This document shows, one piece after another, positions 55,674-64,000 of a DNA stretch of 64,000 bases. The translations under genes were made by a program, and so were the position numbers. How positions within the stretch are numbered: the stretch's first letter is position 1; every line of letters starts with the position of its first letter. Source of the stretch: Lachnospiraceae bacterium (GTDB lineage: Bacteria; Bacillota_A; Clostridia; Lachnospirales; Lachnospiraceae); the NCBI GenBank assembly GCA_017482005.1, contig JAFUOI010000007.1, positions 124,001 through 188,000 on the forward strand. Direction: 5' to 3'. Under the pieces are notes generated by a model that was given only the letters and a program-made list of their open reading frames with translations, had not been told where the DNA came from and ran no database searches.

Positions 55674-56381
55674 ATGAAACTTCGAATTAAATTTTCCAAG
55701 CATGGTCCGATTGTTTTTATCGGCCATCTTGATATGATGCGTTATTTTCAAAAGGCAATGCGTAGGGCAGAAGTCGATATTTCTTATTCCGGCGGTTTCA
55801 GCCCGCACCAGATTATGTCCTTTGCAGCACCTCTCGGCGTGGGACTTGCTTCAAACGGCGAATACATGGATATTGGCGTGGATTCTCTGACAAGCGCAAA
55901 ACAAGTAAAAGATGCATTAAATAACGTAATGGTGGAGGGAGTGCAAATTGAGTCCGTCAAACTTCTTCCCGACAATGTAACTAATGCGATGGCAAGTGTT
56001 GCGGCCGCAAAATACACGGTTTCTTTCCGTAGCGGATATGAACCGGACGTTGACTTTTTTTGTCAAATCGGAAATTATCTTTCCCGGGAGAAAATCCTTG
56101 TCACCAAAGAGACCAAAAAAGGTCCCAGAGATATGGATTTAAAACCGCATATCTATGACTTTTCCTATGAAAGAGAAGCAAATGCCGTTACGTTGATGGT
56201 AGATGCATCAAGTGCCGGAAATATCAAACCCGGATTTGTTTTGCAGGATTATTATAAGTTCTGCGGCAAAGAAGCCGGTGAATTTGATTTTTTAATCACA
56301 CGCGAAGACACATACACAAATATCGGTACAGAAGATGCACCTTCCTTTGTACCGCTTGATTATGTAGGAGAAGATTATTAA
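55674..56381 (+). CDS. DUF2344 (TIGR03936) protein partner of the radical SAM enzyme
   Basis: 235 residues. RIKFSKHGPIVFIGHLDMMRYFQKAMRRAEVDISYSGGFSPHQ (quoted here only as its parts: FSKHGPIVFIGHLD and GFSPHQIMSFA) is characteristic of the family. Starts 2 bases after the radical SAM stop, with AGGAG upstream; ATG 55674. In actinobacteria and others the two proteins are fused, so they act together. No catalytic residues are recognised. Confidence 0.88.
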   Translation: MKLRIKFSKHGPIVFIGHLDMMRYFQKAMRRAEVDISYSGGFSPHQIMSFAAPLGVGLASNGEYMDIGVDSLTSAKQVKDALNNVMVEGVQIESVKLLPDNVTNAMASVAAAKYTVSFRSGYEPDVDFFCQIGNYLSREKILVTKETKKGPRDMDLKPHIYDFSYEREANAVTLMVDASSAGNIKPGFVLQDYYKFCGKEAGEFDFLITREDTYTNIGTEDAPSFVPLDYVGEDY

Positions 56382-57592
56382 TGAACAGTCAAAAGCTTCT
56401 GCTGACACATTACAACAATAACGAGGCGGCTTTCTTACTTGAAAATGACCGGCTTATACAGGTAATGCTCGGCAGTTGTTCCCCTTATTCGATTGGCGAT
56501 ATTTTCGTCGGGCGTGTCAAAAATATTGTAAAGGGTATGGATGCTGCATTTGTTGAGCTTTCGCCGGGAAATGTCGGTTTTCTGCCTTTTTCTCATTTTA
56601 ATCCCAAAACGGTGTTAAACCGTCCGGATGCGGAGCAGATCCGGTGCGGGGATGAAATTCTTGTACAGGTCAGCAAAGAGGCTCACAAAACTAAAGATGT
56701 AACACTTACAACAGACATCAGTTTTTCCGGCAGAAATCTTGTGCTTATCCCCTACAGTCACGGAATCCATTATTCCAAAAAATTTGATAGCGGGACAAAA
56801 GAACGTCTGCGCACGGTAATCACAGATGTGGTATTGCAGTTGTTTGGCGATATGGATGTTTTTTTGCAAAATTACGGTCTTATAGTCCGCACCAATGCAC
56901 AAAGTACTCCGGAGCAATCCATCACAAGGGAGCTCCATGACCTTTTTCATAAAGCAGGATCCATCGTTTCTGTTGCGGATAAAAGAACTGTCTTTTCATG
57001 CCTTTATAAAGAAGATTCCTTTTTTGAGAAGGTCTTAAACCGCAATTTTATATCGGACGAAACAAAGATCATTACCGATGATCCGGATTTATATCAAAAA
57101 TTATCCCCTTTAACAAAGTTGCATCTTTATGAGGATACGCAGCTTTCCGTGCACAGTCTGTACGGACTTACAGAAAAACTGAAAGAAGCCACAGCACGGA
57201 AAGTATGGCTTAAATGCGGCGGATATCTGATTATTGAGCCGACAGAAGCATTGACTGTCATCGATGTCAACAGCGGCAAAAGCGGGAAAGCACAAAACAA
57301 GCTTTCTCCGGAAGAGTTTCATCATAGGGTAAACTGTGATGCAGCCACAGAGATTATGCGTCAGCTCAGACTCCGCAACCTCTCCGGCATCATTATTGTA
57401 GACTTTTTAAAGACTAAGGAAACATACAATGATGAACTTATTTCCTTTTTAAAGTTCAAAGCATCTGCAGATCCGACAGAGACAGCCGTAATCGGAATGA
57501 CAAAACTCGGTCTCGTTGAGATAACCCGCAAAAAAACAGAAGCATCCCTGTACGAAAAGTTAAAGAAAGGAAATCCGTTTCATGAAACTTGA
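56381..57592 (+). CDS. rng: Ribonuclease E/G family endoribonuclease
   Basis: 403 residues, RNase G-like length. S1 domain (about 35-120; GRVKNIVKGMDAAFVELSPGNVGFLP, in part) and catalytic DNase I-like domain with the magnesium-binding Asp in VIDVNSG and IIIVDF. RNase G matures 16S rRNA 5' ends and decays mRNA in E. coli. Absent from Bacillus but common in Clostridia. Start overlaps the DUF2344 stop by 1 base; next gene overlaps by 11. Confidence 0.93.
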   Translation: MNSQKLLLTHYNNNEAAFLLENDRLIQVMLGSCSPYSIGDIFVGRVKNIVKGMDAAFVELSPGNVGFLPFSHFNPKTVLNRPDAEQIRCGDEILVQVSKEAHKTKDVTLTTDISFSGRNLVLIPYSHGIHYSKKFDSGTKERLRTVITDVVLQLFGDMDVFLQNYGLIVRTNAQSTPEQSITRELHDLFHKAGSIVSVADKRTVFSCLYKEDSFFEKVLNRNFISDETKIITDDPDLYQKLSPLTKLHLYEDTQLSVHSLYGLTEKLKEATARKVWLKCGGYLIIEPTEALTVIDVNSGKSGKAQNKLSPEEFHHRVNCDAATEIMRQLRLRNLSGIIIVDFLKTKETYNDELISFLKFKASADPTETAVIGMTKLGLVEITRKKTEASLYEKLKKGNPFHET

Positions 57593-58133
57593 ATCCATAC
57601 AAAAAGTGCACGATGGAAAATATTTAAAAAAATACGAGCTTACGTATTTAAACAAAGCAGGAAAAGAGAAGAAATACGAAATTGTAAGCCGCAAGGAAAT
57701 CAGCGGACCACAGGAACTCGGCCGAAAGGTAAGCGGAATTTCAATTATTGCATACAAAGACGACAAAATTCTTCTTCTTCGCGAATTCCGCATGGCAATC
57801 AACAAAGTAATCTATAACTTATGCGCAGGAATGATTGAAGACGGCGAGACAGTGGAAGAGTGTGTTCGTCGTGAATTATACGAAGAGACCGGACTTACGG
57901 TAAAGCGTGTCATTGATATTCTTCCCCCGGCTTTTTCGGCGGTTGGGTTTTCTGACGTACAGACGCACATTGTATTTGTGGAAGCGGAAGGTGAGATCGG
58001 AGATCACACATCGGACAACGAGGAGATTAAAGCTGCCTTCTACACCCGGGAAGAGGTTGAGCAAATGTTAAAGACCGAGGAATTCTCTGCCAGAAGCCAG
58101 ATTGCAGCATATTTTTTCACAAAAAACCATTGA
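57582..58133 (+). CDS. Nudix hydrolase, ADP-ribose pyrophosphatase type
   Basis: 183 residues. Nudix box GMIEDGETVEECVRRELYEETGL (parts: GMIEDGE and RRELYEETG), preceded by VSGISIIAYKDDKILLL. The G-x-x-P (ILPPAFSAVGFSD) after the box and the short substrate loop fit ADP-ribose pyrophosphatase (NudF). Substrate assigned by resemblance only. Overlaps the rng stop by 11 bases. Its stop sits within the -35 of the rplU promoter. Confidence 0.85.
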   Translation: MKLESIQKVHDGKYLKKYELTYLNKAGKEKKYEIVSRKEISGPQELGRKVSGISIIAYKDDKILLLREFRMAINKVIYNLCAGMIEDGETVEECVRRELYEETGLTVKRVIDILPPAFSAVGFSDVQTHIVFVEAEGEIGDHTSDNEEIKAAFYTREEVEQMLKTEEFSARSQIAAYFFTKNH

Positions 58134-58158
58134 CACCGGAAAAGGTGCATGGTATTAT
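58130..58158 (+). promoter_or_regulatory. rplU operon promoter
   Basis: TTGACA (58130-58135), 17 bases, TATTAT (58153-58158) with TGG extended -10. The -35 overlaps the stop of the Nudix gene. Very strong, as expected for ribosomal protein genes. Confidence 0.85.
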
Positions 58159-58164
58159 TTTAGA

Positions 58165-58242
58165 GTATGCCGCATAATGAGGTTTAAGTATCGGATATTC
58201 TGGTCACCGTAGTTAGCGAGTTAGATGAATAGGAGGTGCCCT
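58165..58242 (+). promoter_or_regulatory. rplU leader region
   Basis: Seventy-odd bases between the promoter and the L21 start. Firmicutes carry an L21 leader that autoregulates the operon here; by position one is likely, but I could not identify its structure by eye beyond a short TATGC/GCATA repeat. Ends in an AGGAGGTG ribosome site. Confidence 0.35.
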
Positions 58243-58548
58243 ATGTACGCAATTATTGCAACAGGTGGAAAACAGTATAAGGTTTCTGAAGGCGACGTGA
58301 TTTACGTAGAAAAACTCGACGCTGAGGAAGGTGCTGCTGTAACATTTGACCAGGTTCTTGCAGTAAGCGATGCTGATCTTAAGGTTGGCGCTGACGTTGC
58401 TTCTTCTACAGTAACAGCTACAGTTGTTGAGCAGGGAAGAGCTCGTAAAGTTATCGTTTACAAATATAAGAGAAAAACAGGTTATCACAAGAAAAACGGT
58501 CATAGACAAGCATACACTAAGGTTAAGATTGACAAGATCAACGCTTAA
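58243..58548 (+). CDS. rplU: 50S ribosomal protein L21
   Basis: 101 residues. [17 protein letters not shown] at the N-terminus and [14 protein letters not shown] near the end are diagnostic. First gene of the conserved rplU-prp-rpmA unit. Preferred-codon bias is evident. Confidence 0.98.
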   Translation: MYAIIATGGKQYKVSEGDVIYVEKLDAEEGAAVTFDQVLAVSDADLKVGADVASSTVTATVVEQGRARKVIVYKYKRKTGYHKKNGHRQAYTKVKIDKINA

Positions 58549-58567
58549 TTTATATGCAGGTTAAGAA

Positions 58568-58894
58568 ATGACAACAGTTACTATTTATAACGACAAATCG
58601 GGAAAACATAAAGGATTTGAAGTGCGCGGTCATGCGGGATTCGGTTTCAAAGGACACGATATCGTTTGCGCAGCAATCTCAATGCTTGCCACCAACACGA
58701 TTAATTCCATTGAAAAGTATACGAACCTGGCCATCAAATATGATGCAGATGAGCGCCGGACACGAATTCGTTTTTTCATCAAGGAAGAGCCGAATCATGA
58801 TTCGGAGCTTTTGATGAATTCCATGATATTAGGTTTGTCGGAACTGAAAAAGAATTACAAAAAATATGTGACATTAAAATTCGAGGAGGTGTAA
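58568..58894 (+). CDS. prp: Ribosomal-processing cysteine protease Prp
   Basis: 108 residues. Prp removes the N-terminal extension of L27. The catalytic His lies in RGHAGFG and the catalytic Cys in DIVCAAISML, spaced as in the family. Located between rplU and rpmA as in other Firmicutes, and the L27 here carries the cleavage motif. Confidence 0.95.
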   Translation: MTTVTIYNDKSGKHKGFEVRGHAGFGFKGHDIVCAAISMLATNTINSIEKYTNLAIKYDADERRTRIRFFIKEEPNHDSELLMNSMILGLSELKKNYKKYVTLKFEEV

Positions 58895-58897
58895 CAC

Positions 58898-59182
58898 ATG
58901 TTAAATTTAAACCTTCAATTTTTCGCTCATAAAAAGGGAGTAGGTTCTACAAAGAACGGTAGAGATTCCGAGTCAAAAAGATTAGGTGCGAAAAGAGCTG
59001 ACGGACAGTTCGTAAAAGCCGGTAACATCATATACAGACAGCGCGGAACAAAGATTCATCCGGGCGTTAACGTAGGACGTGGCGGAGATGATACATTATT
59101 CGCTTTGGTTGACGGTGTTCTTAGATTCGAAAGAAAAGGAAGAGACAAAAAACAGGCTTCCGTTTATCCGGTAGAAGACTAA
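58898..59182 (+). CDS. rpmA: 50S ribosomal protein L27 (with cleavable N-terminal extension)
   Basis: 94 residues. Starts [14 protein letters not shown]; Prp cleaves after QFF to expose AHKKG, the residues reaching the peptidyl-transferase centre. [17 protein letters not shown] is the family signature. AGGAGG before the ATG; terminator follows. Confidence 0.98.
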   Translation: MLNLNLQFFAHKKGVGSTKNGRDSESKRLGAKRADGQFVKAGNIIYRQRGTKIHPGVNVGRGGDDTLFALVDGVLRFERKGRDKKQASVYPVED

Positions 59183-59197
59183 TTACGAAATTGCGAG

Positions 59198-59228
59198 GAG
59201 CTTCAAACTTTTTGTTTGGAGCTCTTTT
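59198..59228 (+). terminator. Terminator after rpmA
   Basis: GAGCTTCAAAC (59198-59208) with GTTTGGAGCTC (59214-59224), one G-U pair, five-base loop, followed by TTTT. It lies 22 bases before the obg start. Confidence 0.85.
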
Positions 59229-59246
59229 CTTTCATGGAGAGAATGA

Positions 59247-60542
<1,296 letters not shown>

Positions 60543-60554
60543 GGAGACGAGTCT

Positions 60555-60845
60555 ATGACAAGCAAACAGAGAGCATATTTAAAAGGACTTGCAATGAACA
60601 TCGATCCTATTTTCCAAATCGGAAAAGGAAGTCTTACTCCGGAAGTCACAACAGCCATCGGCGAAGCTTTCAACACGAAGGAACTGATTAAGATCGCTGT
60701 TTTAAAAAACTGTATGGATGATCCAAATGAGATTGCCCGCACACTTGCAGAAAGAACACGTTCACAGGTTGTACAGGTAATCGGAAAAAAAATTGTCCTG
60801 TACAAAGAGTCAAAGGAGCATAAAAAAATTGAATTGCCAAAATAA
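60555..60845 (+). CDS. yhbY: YhbY family CRM-domain RNA-binding protein
   Basis: 96 residues, one CRM domain. KQRAYLKGLA, PIFQIGKGSL and VQVIGKKIVLYKESKE are typical. YhbY binds pre-50S particles. AAGGAGACG before the ATG; overlaps nadD by 17 bases if nadD starts at TTG 60829. Confidence 0.93.
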   Translation: MTSKQRAYLKGLAMNIDPIFQIGKGSLTPEVTTAIGEAFNTKELIKIAVLKNCMDDPNEIARTLAERTRSQVVQVIGKKIVLYKESKEHKKIELPK

Positions 60846-61461
60846 AAAAACAGGAATCATGGGCGGAACATTTGATCCGATTCATTATGGACACCTTATC
60901 CTTGCCCAGACCGCACTTGAAGCATTTAATCTTGACGAAGTCATGTTTGTACCGAGCGGAACACCTTGGTTGAAGGATTCCACAAAAGTATTATCCCGGA
61001 ACAAACGTGTTTCCATGACCGGAATCGCCATAGAAGACAATCCGCATTTCGCATTATCAACAATCGAAATCGACCGCGAAGGAAATTCCTATTCCTATGA
61101 AACCGTGGAAGAACTAAAAAAAGAGCAGCCGGATACGGATTTCTATTTTATCCTTGGTGCCGATTCCCTTCTTGAAATCGAAAAATGGAAACATCCGGAC
61201 CGTCTTATGGCCGAATGCACACTTCTTGTTGCTGTCAGAGACGACTGTGATGTAGAGGGCCTGAAAAAACAAATCGCATATTTAAAAGAGAAATACAATG
61301 CCGCAATCCATATTTTACCGGCTAAGAGAATTGATATTTCCTCTTCTGATATACGTGACCTTGTTGCAGAAGGAAAATCTGTCCGCTACATGCTTCCGGA
61401 TCAGGTCATCCGTTTCATCCAAAAGAATCATCTTTACGAAAGAAGTGAGGACGATGAGTAA
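60829..61461 (+). CDS. nadD: Nicotinate-nucleotide adenylyltransferase
   Basis: About 210 residues. Forms nicotinate adenine dinucleotide in NAD synthesis. GIMGGTFDPIHYGHL carries the nucleotidyltransferase motif; FILGADSLLEIEKW and ISSSDIRDLV are signatures. TTG 60829 is chosen because AGGAG (60814-60818) lies upstream, although the gap (10 bases) is long; a TTG at 60793 is in frame. Confidence 0.94.
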   Translation: MNCQNKKTGIMGGTFDPIHYGHLILAQTALEAFNLDEVMFVPSGTPWLKDSTKVLSRNKRVSMTGIAIEDNPHFALSTIEIDREGNSYSYETVEELKKEQPDTDFYFILGADSLLEIEKWKHPDRLMAECTLLVAVRDDCDVEGLKKQIAYLKEKYNAAIHILPAKRIDISSSDIRDLVAEGKSVRYMLPDQVIRFIQKNHLYERSEDDE

Positions 61462-62068
61462 TTCAGCGGAAAAACGCAAAGAATTTGAACATGAAATTAC
61501 ACAGCTATCAAAATGTATAAAAAAAGAACTGGATGACAAGCGTTATTTGCATACTGTTTCCGTTGCATATACCGCGGGCTGTATGGCCATGAGATACGGC
61601 TGTGACCCGTACAAAGCTTATTTAGCAGGGTTATTACACGACAACGCCAAAAGTATCCCTCACGAGAAAAAAACAGCTCTATGCGCCAAATACGGCCTCA
61701 AGGTCAGTGTTCTCGAACACAACAATCCGGATTTGCTGCATGCAAGTCTCGGAAGTGTTCTTGCACGGAACAAATACGATATCCATGATGAAGAAATCAT
61801 CTCCGCAATCAAGTATCACACAACCGGGCGCCCGGATATGACTTTGCTTGAGAAGATTATATACATTGCGGATTATATTGAGATTCACCGGAAACCACTT
61901 GCGAACATGGAAAAAATACGCCAACTTGCATTTTCAGATTTAGATGCATGTATGCTTTTAATCCTTGAAAGCACCATATCCTATCTTGCAGAAAGAAAAG
62001 CATCCATCGATGAAATCACGTTGGAAACTTATGAATTCTATAAAGAGAAAGTTTCCGGCAAAAGATAA
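61454..62068 (+). CDS. yqeK: HD-domain phosphohydrolase YqeK
   Basis: 204 residues. HD motif in LAGLLHDNAKS, further His in HASLGS and KYHTTGRPDM, and ADYIE: the YqeK pattern. These are reported to hydrolyse symmetrical Ap4A in Firmicutes. Start overlaps nadD by 8 bases; GAGG just upstream of ATG 61454. Part of nadD-yqeK-rsfS as in Bacillus. Confidence 0.93.
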   Translation: MSNSAEKRKEFEHEITQLSKCIKKELDDKRYLHTVSVAYTAGCMAMRYGCDPYKAYLAGLLHDNAKSIPHEKKTALCAKYGLKVSVLEHNNPDLLHASLGSVLARNKYDIHDEEIISAIKYHTTGRPDMTLLEKIIYIADYIEIHRKPLANMEKIRQLAFSDLDACMLLILESTISYLAERKASIDEITLETYEFYKEKVSGKR

Positions 62069-62129
62069 ATCCGCAAATAATACACCTTCAAATATAAAAG
62101 ACAGTAGCTATATAAGGAGAACTTTAAAT

Positions 62130-62489
62130 ATGACAAACGATATTGCAAAGAAAATGGCATTGGCTGCCATCGATGCATTACAGGATAAGAAAGCAGAAGA
62201 TATTCAAATTATTGATATCAGCGAGGTTTCACCTCTTGCCGACTATTTCATCATTGCCAACGGTACTAACCGCAATCAGGTACAGGCACTTGCAGACAAC
62301 GTAGAAGAGCTTCTCGGCCGTCTCGGTTATGATAGAAGACCTGTAGAAGGGTATGACAGCGCCAACTGGATCCTTCTTGATTATAAAGATGTCATCATTC
62401 ATATCTTCGACAGAGAAAATCGCAGTTTTTATGATCTGGAACGCATTTGGCGTGACGGTAAGCAGGTGACGGAAGAAGATTTGAAATAG
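62130..62489 (+). CDS. rsfS: Ribosomal silencing factor RsfS
   Basis: 119 residues. RsfS binds L14 and blocks subunit joining when nutrients are scarce. DYFIIANGTNRNQVQAL and GYDSANWILLDYKDVIIHIF are diagnostic. AAGGAGA upstream of ATG 62130, with a 61-base gap after yqeK. Followed by a bidirectional terminator. Confidence 0.96.
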   Translation: MTNDIAKKMALAAIDALQDKKAEDIQIIDISEVSPLADYFIIANGTNRNQVQALADNVEELLGRLGYDRRPVEGYDSANWILLDYKDVIIHIFDRENRSFYDLERIWRDGKQVTEEDLK

Positions 62490-62563
62490 AGGGTCCGAAA
62501 CATTTAAGCAGAAAGTGTTAAATGGGCGAAAGATATTAAGAATTCAAAAGACGAAAAGAAATA

Positions 62564-62608
62564 AAAAATCCGAACTTCGAAAGCAGTAGCTGACTCGTTC
62601 GGATTTTT
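62564..62608. terminator. Bidirectional terminator between rsfS and lexA
   Basis: Perfect 12-base stem AAAAATCCGAAC (62564-62575) with GTTCGGATTTTT (62597-62608). T runs follow on the + strand, and on the - strand the stem is followed by T-rich sequence, so both genes end here. A second small inverted repeat, TAGAGG/CCTCTA, is at 62621-62642. Confidence 0.88.
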
Positions 62609-62674
62609 ATTTTTTTTAGTTAGAGGATATAAACAGCCTCTATAATTTTAATAAAAAAATAGAACTCAGGTAAA

Positions 62675-63289
62675 TCAGTGATATAAACGGAAGACTCCGT
62701 ATACTTTCCCGAGAATTTCACAATTATCTACAATAATCGGATCCATATCATCGTTTTCTGGCTGAAGACGGATATGACCGTTTTCTTTATAAAATGTCTT
62801 CACGGTGGCAGAATCATCAACAAGAGCTACAACCGTATCTCCGTTCCGCGCAACATTGGTGCGTTCCACAAAAATCTGGTCGCCGCTGAAAATACCTGCA
62901 TTGATCATGCTGTCACCTTTGACCTTAAGGACAAAGGACTCTGCATTGGGTGCCATATCTACCGGAAGCGGGAAGTAGCCTTCTATATTTTCCTCTGCAA
63001 GTATCGGTTGTCCGGCTGCAACCGTTCCGACGATAGGAATACTTGTCATTTCATGCCGTACAAGCTGGAAACTGTCATCGCAGATCTCGATTGCGCGCGG
63101 TTTTGTCGGGTCACGTCGGATGTATCCGTTCTTTTCCAACGTTTCAAGATGGGCGTGAACGGAAGAAGTAGACTTCAAATTAACCGCCTCGCAAATCTCG
63201 CGAACCGCCGGCGGATATCCTTTCTCTAAAATACGTTCTTTAATAAATTCTAAAATCTCAGCCTGTTTCTTACTGATCTTACCTGCCAT
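62675..63289 (-). CDS. lexA: SOS repressor LexA
   Basis: 204 residues. Winged helix (about 1-65; REICEAVNLKSTSSVHAHLETLE in part) and S24 peptidase domain with self-cleavage site Ala92-Gly93 (VAAGQP), nucleophile Ser127 (GDSM) and Lys164. ATG 63289 is chosen because GGGAGG lies 9 bases upstream; the frame is open 7 codons further. Divergent from the LysM gene, with SOS boxes between. Repressed by its own box at 63305-63316. Confidence 0.96.
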   Translation of the reverse strand: MAGKISKKQAEILEFIKERILEKGYPPAVREICEAVNLKSTSSVHAHLETLEKNGYIRRDPTKPRAIEICDDSFQLVRHEMTSIPIVGTVAAGQPILAEENIEGYFPLPVDMAPNAESFVLKVKGDSMINAGIFSGDQIFVERTNVARNGDTVVALVDDSATVKTFYKENGHIRLQPENDDMDPIIVDNCEILGKVYGVFRLYH

Positions 63290-63304
63290 ATGTAATAACC
63301 TCCC

Positions 63305-63316
63305 GAACAAAAGTTC
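63305..63316. promoter_or_regulatory. SOS (LexA) box for lexA
   Basis: Perfect GAAC-AAAA-GTTC. It lies just downstream of a lexA promoter on the - strand (TTGCTT at 63358-63353, TATACT at 63335-63330, 17-base spacing, TGA-extended -10) and ends next to the ribosome site, consistent with autorepression. Confidence 0.85.
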
Positions 63317-63369
63317 ATTTGATATTGTTAGTATATCAGATGATTTTTAAAAAAGCAAACATATATTCC

Positions 63370-63381
63370 GAATTTTTGTTC
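63370..63381. promoter_or_regulatory. Probable LexA box
   Basis: GAAT-TTTT-GTTC, one mismatch to GAAC-N4-GTTC. It is 11 bases upstream of the LysM gene's -35. Confidence 0.6.
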
Positions 63382-63391
63382 GATTTTTTGC

Positions 63392-63420
63392 TTGACATCC
63401 GAAAGTTTGTTCGATATAAT
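63392..63420 (+). promoter_or_regulatory. LysM gene promoter containing a LexA box in its spacer
   Basis: Consensus TTGACA (63392-63397), 17 bases, TATAAT (63415-63420). GAAA-GTTT-GTTC (63401-63412) lies between the elements, and AAAC-AGGT-GTTC (63432-63443) follows at the transcript start. Occupancy by LexA would block polymerase. Confidence 0.8.
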
Positions 63421-63476
63421 TCAAATATAACAAACAGGTGTTCGTATCATATGTTCGATTAATAGGAGGATATATT

Positions 63477-63914
63477 ATGGATTTTCAGTACATTCCGGTT
63501 ACACATGAAATTGATACTACGGATTTATATAGACAACAACAGATTCGTCATAGAAGAGCAGCGAAGAATGCGCGTAAACGTCGCACAAGCGTTGCCCGAA
63601 TGAAACGTACTTTGGTATTCATTGTTTTTGCCCTTGTGTTAGGTGTTGTTCTTGCGAGTTCCCTTCTCAGTACAAATGCACTTGCCACAGGCGCAGACCA
63701 GGCATCTGATTCCTACAAGTATTATAAAGAAGTTTATGTTGAAAGCGGAGATACGCTTTGGAGCATTGCTGAAGAAAATACAGATGGTTCCATGACTGAA
63801 ATCACAGATTGCATCAGTGAAATCTGTTCTATTAACAATTTAAACCGACTTGAAACATTAAAATCCGGAAGCTATATTATTGTTCCGTATTATTCCGGTG
63901 AATATCTTGATTAG
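63477..63914 (+). CDS. LysM-domain cell-division suppressor (YneA-like)
   Basis: 145 residues. A basic N-terminus (about 17-45), one membrane helix (about 46-64) and an extracytoplasmic LysM domain (about 84-138; VESGDTLWSIAEENT). This layout and the divergent, LexA-controlled position match YneA of Bacillus, which halts division during the SOS response. ATG 63477 (AGGAGGATA upstream). Sequence identity to YneA is not evident, so the function is inferred from architecture and context. Confidence 0.78.
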   Translation: MDFQYIPVTHEIDTTDLYRQQQIRHRRAAKNARKRRTSVARMKRTLVFIVFALVLGVVLASSLLSTNALATGADQASDSYKYYKEVYVESGDTLWSIAEENTDGSMTEITDCISEICSINNLNRLETLKSGSYIIVPYYSGEYLD

Positions 63915-63928
63915 AATTTTTATAGCAA

Positions 63929-63972
63929 AAAACTTCGAACAGGCTACCGTTGTTTATCCTGTCCGAAGTTTT
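63929..63972 (+). terminator. Terminator after the LysM gene
   Basis: AAAACTTCGAACAGG (63929-63943) with CCTGTCCGAAGTTTT (63958-63972), one mismatch, 14-base loop. Confidence 0.85.
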
Positions 63973-64000
63973 ATATATCAAATATATCTTTATATGTAAT

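Overview
This window looks like part of a chromosome from a low- to mid-GC, endospore-capable Clostridia, most likely a Lachnospiraceae relative (genus not determinable by eye). Reasons: the gene orders (HlyD-like/yggS/sepF; rplU-prp-rpmA-obg; yhbY-nadD-yqeK-rsfS; hisZ with short hisG), strong AGGAGG ribosome sites with occasional TTG/GTG starts, sigma-A type promoters, sporulation-linked genes (ytfJ, ylbJ, a SEDS/PBP pair), a Bacillus-type GAAC-N4-GTTC SOS box, and an L27 with the Firmicute-specific cleavable N-terminus. No rRNA, tRNA, IS element, prophage or CRISPR array was seen. The region is dense housekeeping chromosome, nearly all on the + strand.

Layout: 1-1250 holds the tail of a D,D-carboxypeptidase and a small P-loop protein with a structured leader. 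1262-3992 is a cell-division-linked block (HlyD-like membrane protein, PLP protein, SepF). 4017-9103 is aroB, lspA, an RluA-type pseudouridine synthase and a B12-dependent methionine synthase. 9133-13037 is the branched-chain amino-acid block ilvB, two different ilvN genes, ilvC. 13165-17393 has a small ORF, cysK, a LysR regulator divergent from leuC-leuD. 17485-20516 holds a NusG-II-domain/Gx-transporter pair, ruvAB and zapA. 20535-25605 is a U32 peptidase, a SEDS protein and its class B PBP. 25702-26960 is a CheX-like/CheY pair. 27049-30070 has a Nudix protein, unknown membrane proteins, ytfJ and a coiled-coil J-domain protein. rpmB (- strand) separates this from 30503-41452: Asp23-family protein, FakA-like kinase, recG, DegV, a type IIA topoisomerase pair, rsmD, coaD and a coiled-coil protein. 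ylbJ (- strand) follows, then 42529-48061 with two pseudouridine synthases, YgiQ, an SDR and recU. 48200-53319 is a partial histidine operon. 53418-58133 is a radical-SAM/DUF2344/RNase G/Nudix block leading into rplU-prp-rpmA, obg, yhbY, nadD, yqeK and rsfS (58243-62489). The window closes with lexA (- strand) divergent from a LysM cell-division-inhibitor-like gene across several SOS boxes.

How the genes work together: ilvBN/ilvC and leuCD supply valine, isoleucine and leucine; hisZGDB-IE supplies most early and middle steps of histidine synthesis but not hisC, hisH, hisA or hisF. Ribosome biogenesis is heavily represented (rsmD, pseudouridine synthases, Prp/L27, Obg, YhbY, RsfS, RNase G). 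DNA repair is represented by ruvAB, recG, recU and lexA. Points that deserve a second look are a HisF-like domain with both catalytic aspartates replaced, fused to HisIE; a CheX phosphatase domain carrying N-terminal MshEN-like repeats beside a lone CheY; a predicted leaderless transcript for the NusG-II gene; and a small unannotated ORF between two terminators. I did not find a clearly novel multi-gene defence or mobile system.
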